Below, in pieces: positions 25,117 to 32,703 of a DNA stretch of 64,000 nt (its first letter is position 1; each line of letters starts with the position of its first letter). The notes under the pieces were generated by a model. The model was given only the letters and a program-made list of their open reading frames with translations, was not told the origin of the DNA and searched no databases. The DNA comes from Bacillus pumilus (lineage in GTDB: Bacteria; Bacillota; Bacilli; Bacillales; Bacillaceae), in NCBI RefSeq assembly GCF_009937765.1, contig NZ_CP047089.1, positions 452,272 to 516,271 on the forward strand. The letters are read 5' to 3'. Both the position numbers and the translations under genes were made by a program.

Positions 25117-27747
25117 GTGAAAAAAACCATCAAGATTATGTTACTCGCAGCTGCCTTTGGTATGACAGTACATACGGGCAAAGAAGCACAAGCAGCCTCC
25201 TATGTCGATCAATCCATTTATACGATGAACACCTCAAAAGTATTTACAACAGAATCAGAAGTGAAAAAAGCAGTGGAAACATTGAAGAAGGACAAAAAGT
25301 GGACAGCCACTTATCAAACCTCAGGAAACACGTCGACCTATCAGCTCACTGCCTCAGGATATGAATCACAAGCAGCAGCGAGTGCAAGTGCAGCTGCATT
25401 AAAAAAAGAGACGGGCATGAGCGGTACAGTGTCGCCAGTAGGTGACCGGCTCCCTTTACAAAAGGTCGTATCTGACCCCGTCAATGATGAAGCTCAGGCG
25501 AAAAAGCTCTCACTCGAGCTAACGAAAACATCAGGACTCAATAGCACCTATGAGGCCATCAATCAAAGCAGACCTTCTTATCAGGTCATTTCAGGAACCA
25601 TTGATTCTGAAACGAAAGTTAAAAACATTCAAACCGAATTACAAAAGCAGGCCGGTGTCACGAGTACATACCAAACTGAAAACAAAGCTGGCACTGTGTA
25701 TCAGCTGATTTCAGGTGGTATCGTTGGACAAAGTAAGGCGAATACGATCCTGCAAGGCTTTCAAAAAGAGTCTGGTTTAAAAGCAGTGCTTCAAACGGTG
25801 ACAGCAGGCAAGCCGTATTACATCGTCACATCAGCTGCACAAGTGAACCAGTCAAAAGCACAGACACTTCTTACCCAGCTTCAAAGAGAAGCAAAGATCA
25901 ACGGGAAGATTCAAAAGACAGGCGCTTTAAAAAATGTGTATCGCTTGGAATCAGGCTATTTCAAAGACAGCAAACAAGCATCCTCCGCAGCGGCCCAGAT
26001 TAAGAAACAAACCGGCGCTACAGGGACTGTGCAGCGAGTGGGAAAAACAAAAAATTATATCGTGAAGCTCAATCAACTGAACGATACAGCATACGGAAAA
26101 ACGGTGGCCTTTTTCAAGAAAAAGAAATGGCGCTACACATCGCAAAAGATCTCTTCTACACAGCCATATCAAGTAGTGACTGGAAACCTATTAGGAGATG
26201 ATCAAGCGAAAAAAGCAGCAGCTTTCTTCCAAAAGAAAAAGGTATCAGCGACAACGAAAAAAACAGGTAAAGCATCTGACAGCACGTATCGACTTGTCGT
26301 CAATCAATCAGCGGAGCAAGCCAAAATCAATAAAGGTGCCGCATATTTAAAAACGCAGAAGGTGACAAGCAGCATTACAACTGGTAAGGGCCAAGCTGTC
26401 AGCAAAACGTATAGTCTTAAGACGACACCTGTATATGAGCAAAGTAAAGTCAAGCAGGCTCAAGAGATCATCAAAAAAAATGGCGTTGCCAGCAGTACAA
26501 AAACGTTGGCAGAAGTGGTTAAACAATACCGAATCACAACAGAGCCGACAGTGAATCAGACAAAACTCAATCAAGCGCTAAGCTATTTAACGAAACAAAA
26601 AATGAAAGCAGCTGCTCAAAAAACAGGGACAGCTGATTATGCTCAATATCAGATTAAAACAGGTACCATCTCAACAGCTACATTGCGCGACCAAGGCTTG
26701 GCATTTTTCAAAAAACGGAATGAACCAGCTGTCTATCAGACAACAACGAAACCAACCTACAAAATCAACATTACGCAGCAATTCACAGGATTACCAACTG
26801 TAAATGCGGCGATTGCTTTTGTGAAAAGTCAATATGGCTGGACAGCTACAGCCGTAAAAATCAAAAATGGCCCAATGGTCATGCAAACGAACTACAACCT
26901 CACTGTCAACGAGATGGTGAACAAGCAAATGAAGGTGTCCCCACAGACCGATGGTGCAGCCTATGTATATGCACCATATGTCGACGCGGCGACGTCAACT
27001 GTGAATACGGACGGCTTAAATGTTCGTTCGACACCTGATTCGAGCTCTGCTAGCAACATCGTGGCGCAGCTGAATAAAGGAGCAAAAGTGAAACAGCTTG
27101 GGAAAGAAGGAAACTGGATCAAGATCAGCCTTGGCTGGAGAAATGCAAGTGCAGCAGAGGTGCAAAAATATGTAGACCCAGCTAACATTGCAGAAGGCAC
27201 TCAATCTTACTTCCAATTTCTAAAACTCTCTGAAGCTGCGAATCTCAATCCGGCAGAAGTCAATTCAAAGATTCTAGCAGGCAAAGGGATTCTAGCAGGT
27301 AAAGGACAAGCCTTTATTACGGCAGCGAAAACGTATCATATCAACGAAATTTATCTCATTTCTCATGCGTTGCTTGAAACAGGTAACGGAGGTTCCATTT
27401 TAGCGAATGGGACGATGTTTAATGGAAAGAAAGTATATAACATGTATGGCATTGGCGCATACGACAGCAATCCAAATTACCTCGGTGCAAAATATGCGTA
27501 TGAACAGCAATGGTTCACGCCAGAGGCAGCGATTATTGGCGGGGCAAAATTCATTGGCAACAGCTATATCAATCACGCCACATACAAACAAGATACGATT
27601 TATAAAATGCGCTGGTCTAGTGCAGCGACTCATCAATATGCAACAGATATTGGCTGGGCATATAAACAAGTCACTCGTATGTATAGCTTGTATAACTTAC
27701 TTGATAACTATACGCTCTATTACGATATCCCAGTCTATAACAAATAA
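25117..27747 (+). CDS. lytD: Endo-beta-N-acetylglucosaminidase LytD
   Basis: A secreted autolysin of about 876 residues that cleaves peptidoglycan glycan strands in the exponential phase wall. It has a signal peptide ending near AQA-AS, then roughly fourteen diverged repeats of about 38-40 residues, each with an alpha-helical QAK-rich half and a Y(Q/R)(V/L)-type strand (SPOR-like, about residues 28-620), an SH3b domain (LNVRSTPDSSS, about 630-680), and a C-terminal glucosaminidase domain with LISHALLETGNGG (catalytic Glu near 754). Length equals B. subtilis LytD (880). GTG at 25117 is preferred over GTG at 25111 because GAGGG ends at 25107. It lies among teichoic acid genes as in B. subtilis. 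Confidence 0.92.
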   Translation: MKKTIKIMLLAAAFGMTVHTGKEAQAASYVDQSIYTMNTSKVFTTESEVKKAVETLKKDKKWTATYQTSGNTSTYQLTASGYESQAAASASAAALKKETGMSGTVSPVGDRLPLQKVVSDPVNDEAQAKKLSLELTKTSGLNSTYEAINQSRPSYQVISGTIDSETKVKNIQTELQKQAGVTSTYQTENKAGTVYQLISGGIVGQSKANTILQGFQKESGLKAVLQTVTAGKPYYIVTSAAQVNQSKAQTLLTQLQREAKINGKIQKTGALKNVYRLESGYFKDSKQASSAAAQIKKQTGATGTVQRVGKTKNYIVKLNQLNDTAYGKTVAFFKKKKWRYTSQKISSTQPYQVVTGNLLGDDQAKKAAAFFQKKKVSATTKKTGKASDSTYRLVVNQSAEQAKINKGAAYLKTQKVTSSITTGKGQAVSKTYSLKTTPVYEQSKVKQAQEIIKKNGVASSTKTLAEVVKQYRITTEPTVNQTKLNQALSYLTKQKMKAAAQKTGTADYAQYQIKTGTISTATLRDQGLAFFKKRNEPAVYQTTTKPTYKINITQQFTGLPTVNAAIAFVKSQYGWTATAVKIKNGPMVMQTNYNLTVNEMVNKQMKVSPQTDGAAYVYAPYVDAATSTVNTDGLNVRSTPDSSSASNIVAQLNKGAKVKQLGKEGNWIKISLGWRNASAAEVQKYVDPANIAEGTQSYFQFLKLSEAANLNPAEVNSKILAGKGILAGKGQAFITAAKTYHINEIYLISHALLETGNGGSILANGTMFNGKKVYNMYGIGAYDSNPNYLGAKYAYEQQWFTPEAAIIGGAKFIGNSYINHATYKQDTIYKMRWSSAATHQYATDIGWAYKQVTRMYSLYNLLDNYTLYYDIPVYNK

Positions 27748-27788
27748 AAAAACGTCCGTGCTTCCTATTGAGAAGCCGGACGTTTTTT
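27747..27788. terminator. Bidirectional terminator between lytD and tagB
   Basis: AAAAAACGTCCG pairs with CGGACGTTTTTT (27747-27758, 27777-27788), serving both convergent genes; the tagB stop codon is inside the loop. Confidence 0.85.
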
Positions 27789-28952
27789 GTGTAAGAGCTG
27801 CTGTTCAATAAAGGATAAGAGCTGTTCACTGGACCTTCCCTCTGAATATTGATTCCATTCCTCGGCAAAGGTTTTGATTTGTCTTTGGTGATCTGATTCT
27901 TTTAGATGAAGGAGCTCTTTCAAGAGCATGTTTTGAGTGACACAAGCCTTCCCGGGAATGATGTCCTCATACCGATCGACTAAACCGCGCTTCTCTCGAT
28001 AAGTGTCTAAGTCATAGGTGAAGAATAAAACGGGCTTTTCAAGCAGCGCATATTCAAATACGATCGACGAGTAATCTGTGATCAGGACATCGCACACACG
28101 AAGCAATGGATAAAGCGGCTGATCAGATACATCAAATATCCATTCATCGTCTGTTTCCGCCTTCGCTAAATGCTTGACCGCAGGATGTAACTTGACGAGC
28201 AGAATATAATCGCCGTTTAGCTCTGTTTGCAATTGCTCCTTTGAAAAAGGCAGGATAAGACCGTCCATTGCAAAGTCTCGATAGGTCGGCGCATAAAGCA
28301 GGATCTTTTTCCCTTTAGGAAAATCATTCCGCTTCAATGAATGTCGGCGCTGATCATAGTACAAATCCGTCATTGGTACACCAGTTGGTAAAAAACGTTC
28401 ATCATTTACCCCAAACGAAGACTTAAAAATCTCGCGCATATGATTTGAGCCTGTAACAATATAATCGAAAGACGCATAGACTCGTTTGAATCGTTTGATG
28501 TCACGAGGACTTCGTTCTGAATTTGATGCATCTTCAAGACCAAATTTTTTCAACGCCCCATTGGCATGCCATACTTGAATACAAGTGGTAGAAGGACGTT
28601 TTCTGAGTACACTTGTCATGAGAAAGTAATTATCTGTCACGACAACCTTGCTTTTAAACATTGTATAAATACATTGAATGAGATGGAGAGGATTTTTTTC
28701 ATGAAAATAGCGAAATGACAAATGAGACGTGTCCTTTTCTATCGCAGAAGCATGCTTCGTGTAGAGGACAGTGAGCTTCATCTTCATGTTCGCCTGTTGT
28801 TGATAAGTATCAATAAGAGCAGCTGCATTCTCTTGAAATGAAACAAGCAGCGTCACCTGGTTTTCCCGTGGTTTCACGCCGCTCATTAGCCATCCAATGA
28901 AAGAAACGAAAGCTGCATAGCCTGAAATGATCATTGAGCGTATAGTTCTCAT
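27765..28952 (-). CDS. tagB: Teichoic acid glycerol-phosphate primase TagB
   Basis: A 395-residue glycerophosphotransferase that adds the first glycerol-phosphate from CDP-glycerol to the undecaprenyl-PP-GlcNAc-ManNAc linkage unit at the inner face of the membrane. A single N-terminal hydrophobic segment (about 8-24) is followed by the TagF-like catalytic fold: QVWHANGALKKFGL in place of HGTPLK, YAPTYRD, LVKLHP and ITDYSSIVFEYA. This HANG variant and the short length separate TagB from the polymerase TagF. It follows tagA with an 11-base gap, forming the tagAB operon. Confidence 0.93.
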   Translation of the reverse strand: MRTIRSMIISGYAAFVSFIGWLMSGVKPRENQVTLLVSFQENAAALIDTYQQQANMKMKLTVLYTKHASAIEKDTSHLSFRYFHEKNPLHLIQCIYTMFKSKVVVTDNYFLMTSVLRKRPSTTCIQVWHANGALKKFGLEDASNSERSPRDIKRFKRVYASFDYIVTGSNHMREIFKSSFGVNDERFLPTGVPMTDLYYDQRRHSLKRNDFPKGKKILLYAPTYRDFAMDGLILPFSKEQLQTELNGDYILLVKLHPAVKHLAKAETDDEWIFDVSDQPLYPLLRVCDVLITDYSSIVFEYALLEKPVLFFTYDLDTYREKRGLVDRYEDIIPGKACVTQNMLLKELLHLKESDHQRQIKTFAEEWNQYSEGRSSEQLLSFIEQQLLHKKRPASQ

Positions 28953-28963
28953 TGGTCAGTCTC

Positions 28964-29734
28964 TCACAGCTGCTTCGTCTGATCCTTTACTTGCTCAGGA
29001 TAGTAACGTTTTTTCCCTTTGTTTTCTTTCAATACGGCAAAAGCGTATTTGGGAATATTCAGCATTCGTTTCCATCTCCATGGATTCACAACAAGTCTGT
29101 ACAGCCATTCTGTATTTGTTTTAATCATCCAGCGTGGTGCACGCTTCACCGTTCCGCTAAATACATCAAAGCTTCCGCCTAAACCGATGCAAACAGCCTG
29201 CGGGAATAAATGACGGTATTCATAAATAAAGTTCTCCTGATTTGGATAACCTAAAGCAACGAATACCATATCGGCTTTCGAGCGGGCGATTTGTTTTGCT
29301 ACGAAACGTTTATCGGCTTGATAGCCGTCACAGCTGCCTGCAATGACCACATTTGGATATTCCGTATCAATTCGCTGTTTAACAGCCTCAAGCACTTCTT
29401 TTTTTGCCCCATATAAAAAGATACTTTTAGACTGCTTGTTTGCTAGATCAAGCATAGACATGAAGACATCAAAGCCAGCAATTCTTGACTTCAGCGGACT
29501 TTGTGTCAAACGTGACATCAAGACAACGCCTACACCATCCGGCAGAACATAATCCGCAGAAGAGACAACTTGATGATACGCATCATCCTTCATAACAGCA
29601 TAGCCAATCTCTGGATTGACTGTCGCAATCATGGCGCCTCTTCTTTGAGAAATATGATGGTGATTCATATAACTAATAAATTCATCTAGGTCGCCGTTTA
29701 CATAAGAAAGGTTAGAGACCACTTCTGTTTGCAT
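28964..29734 (-). CDS. tagA: UDP-ManNAc:GlcNAc-PP-undecaprenol ManNAc transferase TagA
   Basis: A 256-residue GT26 (WecG/TagA/CpsF) enzyme, exactly the B. subtilis TagA length. It adds ManNAc to undecaprenyl-PP-GlcNAc, the first committed step of wall teichoic acid. Visible motifs: TVNPEIGYAV, ADYVLPDGVGVV with the catalytic Asp, LGYPNQE, GLGGSFDVFSG and RAPRWM. AAGGAGGT lies 7 bases before the ATG. First gene of tagAB, divergent from tagD. It consumes UDP-ManNAc, the same nucleotide sugar that the dehydrogenase at 45052 oxidises. Confidence 0.95.
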   Translation of the reverse strand: MQTEVVSNLSYVNGDLDEFISYMNHHHISQRRGAMIATVNPEIGYAVMKDDAYHQVVSSADYVLPDGVGVVLMSRLTQSPLKSRIAGFDVFMSMLDLANKQSKSIFLYGAKKEVLEAVKQRIDTEYPNVVIAGSCDGYQADKRFVAKQIARSKADMVFVALGYPNQENFIYEYRHLFPQAVCIGLGGSFDVFSGTVKRAPRWMIKTNTEWLYRLVVNPWRWKRMLNIPKYAFAVLKENKGKKRYYPEQVKDQTKQL

Positions 29735-29804
29735 TGTTTAGACCTCCTTTTTTATCTTGGTATCTATGAACGTTCATTGTAAATTCATTCTTCGTCTACT
29801 CATC

Positions 29805-29813
29805 ATTTTATCA
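29805..29813 (-). promoter_or_regulatory. Candidate extended -10 promoter of tagAB
   Basis: On the minus strand TGATAAAAT (29813-29805) fits the TGnTATAAT extended -10. No good -35 is seen; the PhoP-type repeats at 29832-29859 occupy that region. Confidence 0.45.
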
Positions 29814-29831
29814 CAGATGCTCCATGAAATA

Positions 29832-29859
29832 TTAACAATAACTTTACAAACCTTTAAAT
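29832..29859. promoter_or_regulatory. PhoP-box-like direct repeats in the tagA-tagD gap
   Basis: TTAACA (29832), TTTACA (29843) and TTAAAT (29854) recur every 11 bases, matching the PhoP pattern of TTHACA repeats with five-base spacers. In B. subtilis PhoP~P represses tagAB and tagDEF during phosphate starvation. Confidence 0.6.
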
Positions 29860-29957
29860 TTCATGACATTTTCATCAATTCATAATGAGGCTGCTGCGAG
29901 AAACATTGATTCTTCGGACTTTCGCTTCTGCACCCAATAAATTGGAAATAGTTTGTC

Positions 29958-29997
29958 TTTACATTTTCTTAACCTTTCATAGGCATTGTGATATAAT
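29958..29997 (+). promoter_or_regulatory. Sigma A promoter of tagD with overlapping PhoP-like repeat
   Basis: TTAACC (29969-29974) and TATAAT (29992-29997) with 17-base spacing, about 100 bases upstream of tagD. TTTACA at 29958 and TTAACC at 29969 are again 11 bases apart, so a PhoP dimer would cover the -35. Confidence 0.65.
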
Positions 29998-30103
29998 GAG
30001 GTTCCGAAGAGCGAAAAAATGATCGATGATTATAGGATTACGGATAAACATTACTGCATGAAAGCAGTCAAATAAGGAACGAAGAAAGGAGTTTATGTTT
30101 GCA

Positions 30104-30493
30104 ATGAAGAAAGTTATTACTTACGGTACATTTGATTTATTACACTGGGGGCACATTAAGCTGCTTGAACGTGCAAAGCAGCTTGGAGATTACTTAGTGG
30201 TGGCCATTTCGACAGATGAGTTTAACTTACAGAAATCAAAAAAGGCTTATCATAGCTACGAGCATCGAAAGCTCATTCTTGAAACGATTCGTTATGTAGA
30301 CGAAGTCATTCCAGAAAACAGCTGGGATCAAAAAGTCCGTGACGTGCAAGAGCACGATATTGATGTGTTTGTCATGGGAGATGACTGGGAAGGTAAATTC
30401 GATTTCTTGAAAGAGCATTGCGAAGTCGTGTACTTGAAAAGAACAGAAGGTATCTCGACAACACAAATTAAGGAAGAAATTGCAGGACTTTAA
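30104..30493 (+). CDS. tagD: Glycerol-3-phosphate cytidylyltransferase TagD
   Basis: A 129-residue nucleotidyltransferase that makes CDP-glycerol from CTP and glycerol-3-phosphate, the donor for TagB and TagF. MKKVITYGTFDLLHWGHIKL contains the HxGH site (HWGH) and the C-terminal RTEGIST signature is present. Two in-frame starts exist: ATG 30095 lies only 3 bases after AAAGGAG and ATG 30104 lies 12 bases after it. The latter gives the length of B. subtilis TagD and is listed here, without certainty. First gene of the tagD-tagE-tagF group. Confidence 0.95.
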   Translation: MKKVITYGTFDLLHWGHIKLLERAKQLGDYLVVAISTDEFNLQKSKKAYHSYEHRKLILETIRYVDEVIPENSWDQKVRDVQEHDIDVFVMGDDWEGKFDFLKEHCEVVYLKRTEGISTTQIKEEIAGL

Positions 30494-30504
30494 TTATTTA
30501 AGAT

Positions 30505-30539
30505 AGTGCTTCTTATCTTTTGGTGAGAAGTGCTTTTTT
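30505..30539 (+). terminator. Terminator or attenuator after tagD
   Basis: A 12-bp stem with several G-U pairs (30505-30516 with 30523-30534) runs into TTTTTA. It would partly separate tagD from tagE. Confidence 0.6.
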
Positions 30540-30612
30540 ATGTTAACATATCGGTTAAAAATTTATTTAAATATCGACGGAATAATTGGACAACAATGAA
30601 AGGTTGAGTGTT

Positions 30613-32616
30613 TTGATCCAAACATGGTTTAACAAGCTTAGAAAAAAGACACATGAAGATAATCAAAGTCAGCCGCAACAACAATTGCAAATTCCTGATA
30701 TGGAGTATTACTTTATTACTGGAAGAATTAAAGAAAAATATGGTGGTATGACGAAGTCGTTATTACTACGTGCGAACTTATTTGGATTAAAGAATATTTC
30801 AACCCATTTTTTAACCTTTTCATATGATCAAGAATTTTCTCAGAAAGTGAAAGGGATCTTTGACAAGCAAATAGTCGATCCTAACGTGACGAAAATCCAA
30901 AATATGTATGAAGATTTCCTTATTCCAAATTGTTCACCAAAGGAACAGTATCAGCCAACTTATCACGCTGGCAACAATAAAGGGTCATTTGATCATGAAG
31001 ATCCATCGGTTCGTATGATTAGAAATGAAAAATCAAATCAAATTGAGATAGTTGATTATTTTCATCCAAATCAGCAATTGGAGAAGCGAGAGGAATATAA
31101 CTCCCAAGGGCAGTTGCATAAAGTTTCCTATTTCTCTCAGGAAACGGGCAAAGTCTATCGAGAACTATTCATTTATGAAAACACTCATATTTATATGAAA
31201 AAAGGATATGCTGATCTTAAAGAAGAAGCTAAAAGTAAATTGAGAGACATCATTTGGTATTCCGAAGAAGGGATAAAAACCTTTAAAAATGAAAAAGAAT
31301 TAAGACAAGAGTGGCTTACAACTATTCAGTATAAAAATGATCGGAAAAAGCTCTTTTTAGTTGATAGCCGGAAGCAGGATAAGTATGTGTTCCAATTGAA
31401 AAAAAGGAGTTCATCTTATTTCTCAGCAATCATTCACAGTAAACACTATGAAAGAGAAAAGACGGAATTACGTTCTGATTATAATGAATTATTTACTCAA
31501 GTAAGAAAACAAAAAGTAGATGCCGTCTTTTTTATCACTGAAGAGCAAAAAACAGACGTAGTGAAACAATTTGGTCATCAAAATATATTCTTTTTAACAC
31601 CACATACATTAGATCGTTCGTCGCATCAAGTACAAGATCACTATACTGCTGATCCGAATAAGGTACTGATGATGGCGAGATTGACCAAAATAAAAAATGT
31701 CATAGATGCCATACGTTCGTTTGAATTTGTGATAAAGGAAGTACCGAATGCAAGGCTTGAAATCTTTGGTTCAGGACCTCAAGAAAAGCAACTAAAACAA
31801 GAAATTAAAAGATTAGACTTGGGGAATAATGTCTTCTTGAAAGGATTCACTCAAAATCCTGATGCTGAATTTAGAACAGCTAGAATGTCCCTTTCTACCT
31901 CTATTTTTGAAGGCTGCCCATTGTCAATCATGGAATCAATCGTTAACAATTGCCCTGTGATTACCTATAATTACGATTATGGTGCTAGCACGCTTGTGAA
32001 AAATCAGTTTAATGGATTTGTTGTTGAGCAGTATGAAGTGAAACAGTTAGCTAACAAAATCATTGAATTGTTGAAAAATGATGAACAGTATCAGATTTTT
32101 TCAGAAAATTGTCAGGAGACTGCAGAGGTATATTCAATTCCCAACTATTATGAAAACTGGACAACGGCACTTCATAAAATGATAGAAGTGCGAGAAAAAA
32201 GAGACCAAATTCAAAAAATGATGAAGTCTATTCATTTTAAATTAGTGGGAATTGATGTTGAACATCATATTCTTTCCTTGGATTTGCACATAGAAGGTGC
32301 TATTGAAAAACGAAAAAAGGTTATATTAGAACTTGTCGGTTATGATCGGCATAACCATGCCGAGTTATTCTCTAAAAAAATCGAAAATTTAAAGGTCTCC
32401 TTTCCAATTGGACATGCATCCATACAAGCTGCATTGAAACGGAACAAAACGAAATATGTTGATTTCTATATTAGAATGAGAGACGCAGAATACAATGAAA
32501 ACATTAAGCGTTTACCAATTGCCGAGCATCTGCTCAATGAAAAAGATGTATCAAAAGTTGACGGTGTTTCTTATAAGACAATTAAAGGGAATTATTCTTG
32601 GAAGGTGAATAAATAA
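30613..32616 (+). CDS. tagE: Poly(glycerol-phosphate) alpha-glucosyltransferase TagE
   Basis: About 667 residues, GT4 retaining enzyme that attaches glucose from UDP-glucose to the glycerol-phosphate chain. It has the TagE/TarM-type N-terminus YYFITGRIKEKYGGMTKS, a beta-sheet insertion (about 120-270), then the C-terminal Rossmann domain with MMARLTKIKNV, IFGSGPQEKQL and FEGCPLSIMESI (EX7E motif). A further C-terminal region of about 130 residues is of the beta-rich TagE type. The frame opens at TTG 30586, but AAAGG at 30599-30603 suggests TTG 30613 as start; no ATG fits. Position between tagD and tagF and length match B. subtilis TagE (673). Confidence 0.88.
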   Translation: MIQTWFNKLRKKTHEDNQSQPQQQLQIPDMEYYFITGRIKEKYGGMTKSLLLRANLFGLKNISTHFLTFSYDQEFSQKVKGIFDKQIVDPNVTKIQNMYEDFLIPNCSPKEQYQPTYHAGNNKGSFDHEDPSVRMIRNEKSNQIEIVDYFHPNQQLEKREEYNSQGQLHKVSYFSQETGKVYRELFIYENTHIYMKKGYADLKEEAKSKLRDIIWYSEEGIKTFKNEKELRQEWLTTIQYKNDRKKLFLVDSRKQDKYVFQLKKRSSSYFSAIIHSKHYEREKTELRSDYNELFTQVRKQKVDAVFFITEEQKTDVVKQFGHQNIFFLTPHTLDRSSHQVQDHYTADPNKVLMMARLTKIKNVIDAIRSFEFVIKEVPNARLEIFGSGPQEKQLKQEIKRLDLGNNVFLKGFTQNPDAEFRTARMSLSTSIFEGCPLSIMESIVNNCPVITYNYDYGASTLVKNQFNGFVVEQYEVKQLANKIIELLKNDEQYQIFSENCQETAEVYSIPNYYENWTTALHKMIEVREKRDQIQKMMKSIHFKLVGIDVEHHILSLDLHIEGAIEKRKKVILELVGYDRHNHAELFSKKIENLKVSFPIGHASIQAALKRNKTKYVDFYIRMRDAEYNENIKRLPIAEHLLNEKDVSKVDGVSYKTIKGNYSWKVNK

Positions 32617-32703
32617 TGAATAGAAACTTTTAATTATCATATATCGTGTTATAAGTACGACAATAAACTTTAGATTTCTATGAACAGAGGAGATAAATGA
32701 TTA

